This document shows positions 27,627 to 36,364 of a DNA stretch of 64,000 nt, piece by piece. The notes beneath the pieces are model-generated. The model was not told the DNA's origin and ran no database searches. It worked only from the letters and a program-made list of their open reading frames with translations. This DNA is from Roseiarcus sp963717215 (GTDB lineage Bacteria; Pseudomonadota; Alphaproteobacteria; Rhizobiales; Beijerinckiaceae). The stretch's first letter is position 1. Each line of letters begins with the position of its first letter. Made by a program: the position numbers and the translations under genes. The stretch is taken from contig CAVQVS010000003.1 in assembly GCA_963717215.1 (NCBI GenBank), positions 1 through 64,000 on the forward strand. The letters run 5' to 3'.

Positions 27627-28565
27627 ATGAGAATTCTTGTTGTTGGAGCGGGCGCAGTCGGCGGCTATTTCGGCGGACGTCTGCTGCAGGCAGGCCGCGA
27701 CGTGACGTTTCTCGTTCGCCCACGCCGCGCGGCTGAGCTGTGCGAAGCATGGATTGACCATTCGCAGCCCGGTCGGCGACTTCCATCTTCCCTCGCCGCC
27801 AATCCTGCTGCAGGAAAACCTGACGCAGCCATTCGACCTCGTGGTGCTGAGCTGCAAAGCCTTCGATCTCGAGGGCGCGATAGCGTCATTCGCCAAGGCG
27901 GTCGGCCCAGCGACGGCGATTTTGCCGCTCCTGAACGGCATGCGGCATATCGACCGGCTCGCCGAACGCTTCGGGCCCGAACGCGTGCTCGGCGGGCAGT
28001 GCGCGATCTCGACAACCCTCGACGCCGACGGCGCCGTCGTCCACCTCAACGATTGGCACGCGATGAGCTTCGGCGAACTCGACGGCTCCCGATCGCCGCG
28101 GATCGAGACCATCGCCGCGGCGATCCTCAACGCCGGCTTCGATGCGCGGCTCGCCGACAACATCCGGCAGGAAATGTGGGAGAAGTGGGTGTTCATCGCC
28201 ACGGCGGCCGGCATAACGTGCCTCATGCGGGCTTCGGTTGGCGATTACGTCGCCGCTGGCGCCGCGGATCTCGCGCTTGGGCTTCTCAACGAATGCGCCT
28301 CGATCGCGGCTCATCAGGGCTTTCCGCTCCGCGAGCCGGCGCTCGAGCGGGGGCGGACGGCGCTAACCGCCGCGGGTTCGCCGCTGAAGGCCTCGATGCT
28401 GCGCGATATCGAAGGCGGCAAGCCGGTGGAAGGCGACCAGATCCTAGGCGATCTGCTTCGCCGCGCGAGCAAGCCGGACGCGCCTTCGCTGCTGCGCATC
28501 GCCACCCTTCACGTGAAAGCCTACGAGGCGGGGCGGAAGGGCGGGGCGGTCGCTGGCGCCCATGA
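27627..28565 (+). pseudogene. Ketopantoate reductase-family (PanE-like) oxidoreductase, frameshifted
   Basis: The N terminus has the NADPH motif ILVVGAGAVGGYFGGRLL. After RAAELCEAW the frame changes near 27750 and continues TIRSPVGDFHLPSPPILLQ. The core carries LVVLSCKAFDL, EMWEKWVFIATAAGITCLMR with the catalytic lysine region, and GKPVEGDQILGDLLRRA. The continuing frame runs past the expected end; another shift near 28540 would end it at the TGA at 28563-28565, which overlaps the ATG at 28562. Family members reduce 2-dehydropantoate in pantothenate synthesis, but many are paralogues with other substrates. About 310 residues. Confidence 0.8.
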
Positions 28566-28630
28566 CGCTTGCGCGGGGGGCCGCGTTGGTATATCCGCGA
28601 CCGCTTCGCGAATTTCTGAAGGAGAACGCT

Positions 28631-28867
28631 TTGGCGGACGTCGCGCCGATCAACTGGACCAATGCGATGACGCTGATCAGCGTCGCCATCCTTGTCGGCA
28701 CGGAGCTTGTTGGCGCCGGCGCCGCCGCAGGCTGGGCGATCGGCGGCCTGTTTCAGCTTGGCGAGACGATTACCCGCTCGCTGGAAGGCGTGCTCATTCT
28801 CACCGCGCTGACCGGGCTCTTTTATTTTCTGCGCGCGGCGGTCGCGCACGAGCCGATCCGCGGCTAG
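28631..28867 (+). CDS. Small two-helix membrane protein
   Basis: A 78-residue protein with two hydrophobic helices (AMTLISVAILVGTELVGAGA and EGVLILTALTGLFYFLRAAV), so an integral membrane protein. I choose the TTG at 28631 because GAAGGAG lies 7 bases upstream; an in-frame ATG at 28562 would overlap the PanE-like stop and add 23 residues with no hydrophobic character. Similar small proteins are common in related bacteria without an assigned function. Confidence 0.6.
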   Translation: MADVAPINWTNAMTLISVAILVGTELVGAGAAAGWAIGGLFQLGETITRSLEGVLILTALTGLFYFLRAAVAHEPIRG

Positions 28868-28879
28868 CCGGTCGCGCGC

Positions 28880-29667
28880 TTGCCGCCAAGACTGCCTTCC
28901 GAAATCGCCGCCGAGGACCGTGAGGTTGCGTCCGCGCGCCAACGGACGCCCACGGCGGCCCCTAATTCCGGGGCGCTGACCGGGGAGCCCAATCGGCGAA
29001 GCGCGCTTCTGGTCGATTTGGACGGAACGCTGACCGATCCGGCCGAGGGCATCATCGGCTGCTTCCGCCTGGCGCTCGAAACGTTAGGGCGGATCGCGCC
29101 GCCTGCCGCGGAACTGCACTGGATCATCGGGCCGCCTTTGCGCGGATGTTTCGCCGAGGCCCTGAACGGCGAGGGTGATCCTGAGGAGGCGCTCAAGATC
29201 TATCGCGCCCGGTATTCGGTCGAAGGTCTTTTCGAAGCGACCGTCTATGACGGGGTGAAGGAGACGCTTGCCGAATTGCGCGCCGCGGGAACGCGCCTCT
29301 TCCTCTGCACGGCAAAACCTCTTGTCTACGCCGGAGCGCATCCTGAGCCATTTCGACCTTGAGCATCACTTCGAGGCGGCTTACGGCGATGAGCTTGGCG
29401 GGCGCTTCCAGGACAAGGCGGAGCTGATTGCCCACATTCTCGAGCGGGAGAGGCTCGAGGCCGACGATTGCTGCATGTGGGGCGATCGCAAGCATGACGT
29501 CCTGGCCGCGAGCCGGCATGGAATCCCGACCATCGGCGCGCTTTGGGGCTACGGCGGCGCAGATGAGCTTCGCGCCGCGGGCGCAGCCGTCCTCTGCGCG
29601 GCGCCCTCGCACGTTCCTGCGGCCTTCAACGCGCTTCCACGCGTCGCGCCGCGCGCCCGCGTCATGA
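28880..29667 (+). pseudogene. HAD hydrolase, phosphoglycolate-phosphatase-like, frameshifted
   Basis: A HAD phosphatase with the nucleophile in LLVDLDGTLTDP (about residue 45), FLCTAKP (motif II), a Lys in QDKAELIAHIL and the acidic motif IV in CCMWGDRKHDVLAA. The two halves join near 29326: dropping one G from a GG gives VYAERILSHFDLEHHF. The second frame runs without a stop into the oligopeptidase gene at the ATG at 29664; in the third frame the stop TGA at 29665-29667 overlaps that ATG (ATGA). A further shift near the C terminus is therefore likely, though a true fusion cannot be excluded. The only in-frame start is a TTG at 28880, which is uncertain. Confidence 0.75.
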
Positions 29668-31785
29668 CTGGCAAGCGAGCAGAGCACGGAGCGGGGCCGC
29701 AAGCCGCGATCCCGACGCCGCCCCGAGCCGAGGTGCGGCCCGCAACGCTTTCGGCGCACGGCCTTTCGTGGGTGGACGACTATGCCTGGATGCGGGCCGA
29801 CAATTGGCGCGACGTGCTGCGCGATCCGAGCCAACTGCCCGCCGACATCCGAACGCTGCTCGATGCTGAGAACGCCTATGCCGACGCGGTGTTGGCGCCG
29901 ACGCTCGGCTTGCAGAAAGAACTCAAGCGCGAAATGCGCGCGCGCCTCAAAGAGGATGACAGCGAGCCGCCGCAGGTCGATGGGCCATGGGCCTATTACT
30001 CCCGCTTTCGTCCCGGCGGCCAACGCCGCATTTATTGCCGCAAGCCTCGCGAGGGCGGCGCCGAGACGGTGCTGATCGACGGCGATGCGCGCGCCGACTG
30101 GAAGGCGTTTTTTCATCTCGCCGGCGCGCGTCATTCGCCCGATCATTCAAAGCTCGCCTGGAGCTCCGACGACCTCGGCTCCGAGATGCTGACGATTTCA
30201 GTCCGCGAGCTTGAGCACGAGACGGACCTTGTCGACCGTGTCGTCGGGGCGACCGGGGACATCGTCTGGACACGAGATTCGCAGGCGTTTCTTTACGTCG
30301 AGCAGGACGAGGACCATCGCCCTTGCCGCGTGATGCTGCATCGGCTGGGAACCGCGCAGACTGACGACATCGAGATCTTCGTGGAAGCCGATCCGGCCTG
30401 GTTCATCGGCATTGAGCCCACGCGTCTCGGCCGCGCGGCCATTATCTCGGTGCACGGCCACGACGCTTCGGAAGCATGGATCGTCGGATCTCGATCATCC
30501 GACCGCGCAGCCGCGGCTCGTCGCGCCGCGCCGCCCGGGGTTGCACTACGACGTGATGGATCACGGCGATCGTTTCTTCATCCGCACCAATGCGGACGCG
30601 CCCGACTTCAAGATCGTCGTCGCGCCGCGCGACGCTCCGCAGGAGGCGAACTGGCGCGATTTCGTGCCCAAGCGCGATGGACGCTTCATTGCCGACGCGA
30701 CGCTCTTCAAGCGCCATCTCGTGCTGCTCATGCGCGAGATGAGCCGGCCGCATCTCGTCGTCTTCGACCTGGAAAGCGGCGACTCGCACGAGATCGCGTT
30801 TGACGAGGAGACCTATTTCCTCAGACGCGAGGCGGTCTACGAATTCGACACCTCGCTCATCCGCTTCAGCTATTCCTCGCCGACCACGCCGCAGGAGACT
30901 TATGACTACGATGTCGTGAGTCGGCGTCGCACCCTCGTCAAGCGGCAGGCCATGCCGCGCGGTTTCGATCCGAAGGCCTATGTCGCGCGACTGGTCTTTG
31001 CTCCTGCCGAGGATGGCGAGAGCGTGCCGGTGTCGCTGCTTTACAAGCGGGACGCGAAGCTCGACGGGTCAGCGCCGCTGTTCATCACCGGTTACGGCGC
31101 CTACGGCTATGCGGCGGAAGCGAGTTTCGCGACCAACCGCTTCTCGCTGGTCGACCGTGGCTTCGTGTTCGCGATCGCCCATGTACGCGGCGGCACGGAC
31201 AAAGGCTGGCGTTGGTATGAGGACGGCAAGCTCGCCAAGAAGCCGAACACGTTTCGCGATTTCCTCGCTGCCGTCCGGTTTCTTATCGCCGAACGCTTCA
31301 CTAGCGAGGGCCGAGTCGTGGCGCAGGGCGGCAGCGCCGGCGGCTTGCTGATGGGCGCGATCGCCAACCTCGCGCCGGATCTGTTCGCAGGTATCATCGC
31401 TGACGTGCCGTTCGTCGATGTGCTGGCGACGATGCTTGACGCCAGCCTGCCGCTCACGCCGCCCGAATGGCTGGAATGGGGCGATCCGATCCACGACAAG
31501 GCGGCGTTCGAGACCATCCGCGCCTATAGCCCGATCGACAACGTGCGGGCTCAAGCCTATCCGGCGATCCTGGCGCTCGCCGGCCTGACCGATCCGCGCG
31601 TGACCTATTGGGAGCCCGCCAAATGGGTCGCCCGCCTGCGCGCGACAATGACCGGCGGGGGGCCGATCCTGTTGCGCACCGCGATGGATGCGGGTCATGC
31701 GGGCGCGTCTGGGCGCTACGACCGGCTTGACGACGTCGCCCGCCAATACGCTTTCGCTCTTCGCTGCGTCGAGGGCGGGCTTTAG
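29664..31785 (+). pseudogene. ptrB: Oligopeptidase B-like S9 serine peptidase, frameshifted
   Basis: A prolyl-oligopeptidase-family enzyme that cleaves short peptides after basic residues. The N-terminal seven-bladed propeller begins LSWVDDYAWMR and includes YYSRFRPGGQ. The C-terminal alpha/beta-hydrolase domain carries the nucleophile in AQGGSAGGLLMG (near residue 555), Asp in LAGLTDPRVTYWEP and His in MDAGHAGASGRYD. Acidic residues near GSAGG and the overall pattern favour oligopeptidase B over prolyl endopeptidase. The frame changes near 30485 within the propeller. Reconstructed length is about 707 residues. Cytosolic. Confidence 0.85.
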
Positions 31786-31902
31786 GGTCGAAGGTCAATC
31801 CGCTGGAGCGGTTCGACCCATAGCGGACGACCAGCGCGTTCCTTCCGCCTGGTGCAAATAAGGGCAACCTTGTATTCGAAGTTCGGTGCAGGGGCTACGC
31901 GA

Positions 31903-32726
31903 ATGAACTCCATGAGGTGGGCGGCGCATCTCTTGCTTCTGCCGTTGCTGATTCTCAGCTTCGCGCCGTTCGCGCTATTCCGAGGAGCGTCCCTCGGTCT
32001 TCCTCGAGGATCTCACCTGGACCGAGTTGCGCGACGAAATCGGCGCGGGCAAAACCACCATCATCATGCCCATAGGCGGAACCGAGCAGAACGGCCCCGC
32101 TATGGCGCTCGGAAAACACAACCGGCGCGTCAAGTTGCTCAGCGAGCGGATCGCCGTCGCGTTAGGCAACGCGCTTGTCGCTCCGGTGATCGCCTACGTC
32201 CCTGAAGGCGCGATCAGTCCGCCGTCTGGCCACATGCGTTTCCCCGGAACGATCAGCGTGCCGGAAGCCGCGTTTGAAGCGATTCTCGAATCCGCGGCCC
32301 GAAGCTTCAAACAGCACGGGTTCAAGGACATCGTCTTCCTGGGCGATCACGGCGGTTACCAGGCCAACGAGAAGAATGTGGCGAACAAACTCAACCGCGA
32401 ATGGGCGTCAACGAATGTGCGCGCGCACGCGGTGACGCAATATTACGACGCGGCGCAAATCGGTTTCGCCCAAATTCTGAAAGATCACGGCTTCACGCCC
32501 TCGGAGATTGGAACCCATGCGGGTCTGAACGATACGTCGCTGATGCTCGCGCTTGACCCGAGCCTCGTCCGCGAGGATCGGCTTTCCGACGCAGCCAGAT
32601 TCGGGGAGCGCCGACGGCGTTTATGGGGACCCGTCCAAGGCTAGCGCAAAGCTGGGAATGTTGGGCGTCGACGCCATCGTCTCGCAAACGGTAGCCGTCA
32701 TAAAGGCCGACGTGTCACGGCGGTGA
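31903..32726 (+). pseudogene. Exported creatininase-family amidohydrolase, twice frameshifted
   Basis: The N terminus is a signal peptide or anchor (MRWAAHLLLLPLLILSFAPF). After a shift near 31985 the creatininase fold follows: FLEDLTWTELRDEI, the metal-binding IMPIGGTEQNGPAMALGKHN and the second metal motif FLGDHGGYQANEKN. A second shift near 32605 leads to FGSADGVYGDPSKAS and LGMLGVDAIVSQTV, ending at 32726. The reconstruction is about 274 residues. Creatininase-family proteins hydrolyse cyclic amides or formamides; a secretion signal is less usual for the family. The true substrate is unknown. Confidence 0.75.
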
Positions 32727-32750
32727 CACGGGGGCCGCCGCGGCTCCGGA

Positions 32751-33308
32751 CTAACGAACTGGCGGCGGGGCGGGCGACGATGGGCTCGCGTCATAATCGC
32801 ATGCTCCTGTCACTGGTTGCAGGCTCCAAGCCGCGTCGTCATTGGCGGCTTTCAGCGTCACGGCGTCTTCCGACCGCTCCTCTGCGGCAGATGGTGATGG
32901 ATTGACGGTGATGTCATCGTTGCGGACGATGAGCGATCCGTTCGCTCCACGTTCGATCCGCCACGTCCCGGCGCGCCATTCTGGCTCGCAGCGCAGCCCG
33001 CCATGGCTCGGCTTGCAGAATCCCCCGAGATTGTAGTCGAACGCATCGCTCCCACGAGTGCGCGTTCGCAGATTTATTTCCAAGGCGACAAATGTCACTC
33101 CAGGCGCCGGCTGTGGCCAACGGCTGGGCAGGTGGAAGAGCCTGATCCGCACAACTTGCTGCATCGGGTGGGCCTTGAGATGCGCGTCATCGTAAACGCG
33201 TTCCCAGCATGCATCCCGGTTGGGAAGCACTGGGCTTTCCGCCATGGCCATCGTCGCGCCAGCCAGGAGGAAAGGAGCCGCGAGCACAGGAGCGAACGTG
33301 AGTTGCAT
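32751..33308 (-). CDS. Exported hypothetical protein
   Basis: A 185-residue protein with a signal peptide (MQLTFAPVLAAPFLLAG, likely cleavage after MAMA). The mature domain has four cysteines (DACWERV, GGFCKPS, LRCEPEW, TGACDYD) that could form two disulfides. I do not recognise the family. An in-frame ATG at 33347 would add 13 residues; the 33308 start is preferred because it places the hydrophobic core near the N terminus. Convergent with the creatininase-family gene. Confidence 0.65.
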   Translation of the reverse strand: MQLTFAPVLAAPFLLAGATMAMAESPVLPNRDACWERVYDDAHLKAHPMQQVVRIRLFHLPSRWPQPAPGVTFVALEINLRTRTRGSDAFDYNLGGFCKPSHGGLRCEPEWRAGTWRIERGANGSLIVRNDDITVNPSPSAAEERSEDAVTLKAANDDAAWSLQPVTGACDYDASPSSPAPPPVR

Positions 33309-33918
33309 GGCTAGGGGCGCTTTCTTGCGACTGGAAAAAATCTGCATGCCAACCGGCGACTGTCAACGATAGGGTCTGATTGCAGAGAGAGCCGCCCTCC
33401 GATTCCCGTGACGGGTCGCGCCGGCCGCCAGCGACGATCCCGCCGCCGCGCTGCTGTGCGCCGATACCTTGCCGATCCTGGCTCGGGAGCATGCGCCCTT
33501 GCCGCGCTCACCTGGCGATCTTCGACCTCAACGGGGCGGTCAACGTCGTGACGGCCGATTGCGCCAGGGCGGTAGAGCAGTGCTTGGACCAAGGCGGAAG
33601 AGCAGCCTCTGGGCAACAAGTTATTGAGGAAAATCAGAAACCGTGCTAGTCTTCGCTCGTGAACAATCCTACGCACTCTGCCTTGTTTCGGTTCGGCTGT
33701 GGGCCTGCCTTTACCCCCTTAGGAGCAAGAGGCGCCGCAGAAAAATTTTTGCTGGTTTTTTCCGTGTAACCCATTGATAAGTCTCGATTCGGACGAGAGA
33801 ATCCAAGGAAATCCAAGGAAATCCAATAGCCGGAAATGAGGGTTTTCGCGGCGAAGCCGGCCACGGCCAAGAAAATCCAAACGAATTGAACTTGATAGAA
33901 TAGTAAAAATACTGAGAG
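33309..33918. repeat. Gene-poor AT-richer region with short tandem repeats
   Basis: No gene is assigned. At 33801-33826 the unit ATCCAAGGAA occurs twice and again in part. The stretch 33640-33900 is AT-richer than the genes around it. Reverse-strand frames such as 33646-33870 lack motifs. I recall similar sequence near integrase genes or island ends in related genomes, but no integrase, tRNA or matching flank is present here, so an attachment site is only a possibility. Confidence 0.45.
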
Positions 33919-34131
33919 CTACGCCTCCTCGTCGCCGGGCTCAGGCTCGGCGTTCGCGCCGGGGATGACGTAGCTCCCCTTCAGCCAGCGATGCAGGTCA
34001 ACGTCGGCGCACCGCTTCGAGCAGAACGGATCGTAATCGGCGCTGCGCGGCTTGCCGCAGATCGGGCAGGGCCGGTTGCTCTTGTTCCCGTCAGGCGGCT
34101 TGACGGTCGGTTTGTTGTCGTTCGCGTTCAT
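33919..34131 (-). CDS. yacG: DNA gyrase inhibitor YacG
   Basis: A small zinc protein of 70 residues that binds GyrB and blocks gyrase. The four zinc cysteines are in CPICGKP and FCSKRCADVDL, followed by the conserved WLKGSYVIPG. The ATG at 34131 overlaps the maf stop (ATGA), so it is the last gene of infA-maf-yacG, a common arrangement in alphaproteobacteria. Intact. Confidence 0.93.
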   Translation of the reverse strand: MNANDNKPTVKPPDGNKSNRPCPICGKPRSADYDPFCSKRCADVDLHRWLKGSYVIPGANAEPEPGDEEA

Positions 34132-34798
34132 TGAACGAGGCTCTGGCTCCAGCGACGATGGACATCGTAGCCCTGGCCGGCGAGCAGCGCGACGGTTTCG
34201 GCCAGCGGCAGGCCGACGACGTTGGAGTAGGAGCCGACCAGGCGCTCGACGAAGGCGCCGGCGAGGCCCTGGATCGCGTAGCCGCCGGCCTTGCCGCGCC
34301 ATTCGGCGCTTTCCAGATAGGCCTCGACCTCGTTGCGCGACAGGCGCTTGAACCGGAGACGGGTCTCGACCAGCCGACGCCGAACGGCGCCGCTCGCCGG
34401 TGACCAGCGCAAGGCCGGTAAAAACGCGATGGCCGCGACCGGACAAGAGATCGAGGCACAGCTCGGCGTCCTCGCGCGTCTCGCACTTCGGCAAGATGCG
34501 CCGGCCGACGCCGACCACCGTGTCGGCCGCAAGCGTCAGGCAGGGCGAGAGATCCGCGCGGCCGGCCGCGATCGCCGCCGAGGCGAGCGCCTTTTCACTG
34601 GCCAGCCGTTCGGCGAGCGCGCGCGGCTCTTCGCGCGGGCGTGGCGTTTCGTCGATCTCGGCCGGCAGGACCGCGTCGGGCTTGACGCCGATCTGCGCCA
34701 GCAGCTGCAAGCCTGCGCGGCGAAGCGGACCCGAGCACGAGGCGAAGGCCCGAGTGCGGAGCGGAGCGATCGTCGCGCCGCCCGAGGGTCAAGGTCAT
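34128..34798 (-). pseudogene. maf: Maf-family nucleotide pyrophosphatase, frameshifted
   Basis: Hydrolyses modified or non-canonical nucleoside triphosphates. The N terminus LRLVLGSASPRR is the Maf signature. The next frame reads LLAQIGVKPDAVLPAEIDE, with LTLAADTVVGVGRRILPK and AELCLDLLSGRGHRVFTGLA. The third reads RGKAGGYAIQGLAGAFVERL and GSYSNVVGLPLAET. The first junction is near 34713, where dropping one T from CTTGCAG gives SPRRLQLLAQIG; the second is near 34385. Reconstructed length is about 220 residues. Start and stop both overlap neighbours by ATGA. A sequence error is very likely. Confidence 0.85.
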
Positions 34799-35013
34799 TT
34801 GAAGCGGTAGGTAATGCGCCCCTTGGTCAGATCGTAGGGCGTCATCTCCACGAGCACCTTGTCGCCGGCCAGCACGCGAATGCGATTCTTGCGCATCTTG
34901 CCCGCGGTGTGCGCGATGATTTCGTGGTCGTTCTCAAGTTTGACGCGAAAGGTTGCGTTGGGCAGCAATTCGACGACGAATCCGGGGAACTCAAGCAATT
35001 CTTCTTTCGACAT
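34795..35013 (-). CDS. infA: Translation initiation factor IF-1
   Basis: A 72-residue OB-fold protein that binds the ribosomal A site during initiation. The sequence from MSKEELLEFPG through KLENDHEIIAHTAGKMRKNR and MTPYDLTKGRITYRFK is a textbook match. The ATG at 35013 gives the normal length; the open frame upstream is not part of the family. The stop overlaps the maf start (ATGA). Confidence 0.98.
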   Translation of the reverse strand: MSKEELLEFPGFVVELLPNATFRVKLENDHEIIAHTAGKMRKNRIRVLAGDKVLVEMTPYDLTKGRITYRFK

Positions 35014-35199
35014 AAGGCTCCTTGTTGTGTCGGCGCGCCGCCAAAGGCGAGCGGAGACGGCGGCGCTGACGGCCCCTAGCACGCCAGCGGCGGACTGTCA
35101 TACCACCGCGAGGTTGTAAGATCGAATAGCTCTCAGCGGCGCCAAACGCGGCGCGCCTCTTACGGGCGCCGTCTATCGGCGCGCGCCGGTCAAACCAAG

Positions 35200-36246
35200 C
35201 TACTTCAGGGCCGTGGCGTCCGATTCGTCCAGAAATCCGAGGATCTCGTGGAAGAACTGCATGCGGTTCTTCTCCAGCATCACCGTATGCGTGCCTTCGC
35301 CGAGCTGGACAAAGCGCTTGTAGGGCGCGCTTGTCAGCTTGGCGAAATAGGCCTCCGCCATATAGGTCGGAAGATCGGCGTCCCATTCCGCGTGAATGAG
35401 GAGCGTCGGGACCGTGATTTGTCCCGGATCATAGAACGGCTTTCCGGCGCCCCAATAATTGGTGAACTCCGCCATCACCCCGCTGGCGGCCCGAAGCCTG
35501 GGCGGGTCCATTTTGCTGCCGACGGGATCGGTGGCGAGGGTTGCGTCCCACCAGCGGTCGAAGACGCCCGGCGGAATCAAGCGACGCCTGTTTGTCCTCA
35601 GGAACGCCGCGGAGCCACCGCGCGTTCGCCGACTCCTTCGGCGACAAGGCGATAGGCCGGGATCGTCTTCGTCGACGGCTCGACCGGAGGCTGGGCGATC
35701 CAGGCCGGCGCATAAAGCACGAGCCGATTGATCTTGTCGTTGTGGCTGGCCGTGTAGGCGCCGGCGATCGACGTGCCCCACGACCAGCCCATGAGGTCGA
35801 GCTTCGGGATGCCGCGCTGAGCCAGAATATAATCGACCGCGGCGCCGAGGTCGGCGCCGGCCTCCTCCGAAGTCGCGATCGGCTTGTTCGCCTCGGGCGG
35901 CTGATCCATCTCCGGCGGGCGGGTCGATCGACCGTACGATCGCACATCGACCAGATAGACGTCGAAGCCGCTCTGAGCGAACAGGTCCATCATCGAGACG
36001 CCGTCGATCGGCAGGTCGAAGCTCGTTTCCGCCGGGTAGGTGGCGCCGTGAATGAAGAGCAGCGTCTTGTCCGGGGAAAAGGACGTCATGCTCTCCGCGT
36101 GCTTGTTGCGCACATAGAGCTTGATGTCTCGGATCCGACGACGGGATCATCGCTTCCGAGGTTGTCAGCGGCGGCGATTGCGCGAAAGCGGCTCCTGACA
36201 ACGCCGAGCACATCACCATAGCTGAGCAAACGACTCGAAAGCTCAT
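35200..36246 (-). pseudogene. Exported alpha/beta hydrolase, twice frameshifted
   Basis: The N-terminal frame gives a signal peptide (MSFRVVCSAMVMCSALSGAA, cleavage near AFAQS). The second frame gives KTLLFIHGATYPAETSFDLP, DVRSYGRSTRPPEMD and the nucleophile in LMGWSWGTSIAG. The third frame gives TLLIHAEWDADLPTYMAEAY with the acid residue and QLGEGTHTVMLE with the histidine. The junctions are near 36130 and 35615. Reconstructed length is about 348 residues. Probably a periplasmic esterase or related hydrolase; the substrate is unknown. Confidence 0.77.
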
Positions 36247-36364
36247 AAATGATTCCTCACGACGCGCGCTTGAAACGCCGCGACTGTATAAGACGTGCAT
36301 CGCGCCAAGGCCACATCCGTAGCGCCGTGAGGGCGTCCCGGATGGCGCCAGGGAACGAAAAGCG

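Noticed and set aside
33311..33676. 121-residue open frame on the minus strand
   Set aside because: It overlaps the start of the exported protein gene and has low-complexity Arg-rich sequence.
33801..33826. CRISPR-like short repeats
   Set aside because: Units are directly adjacent without spacers and number only two and a half; no cas gene is near.
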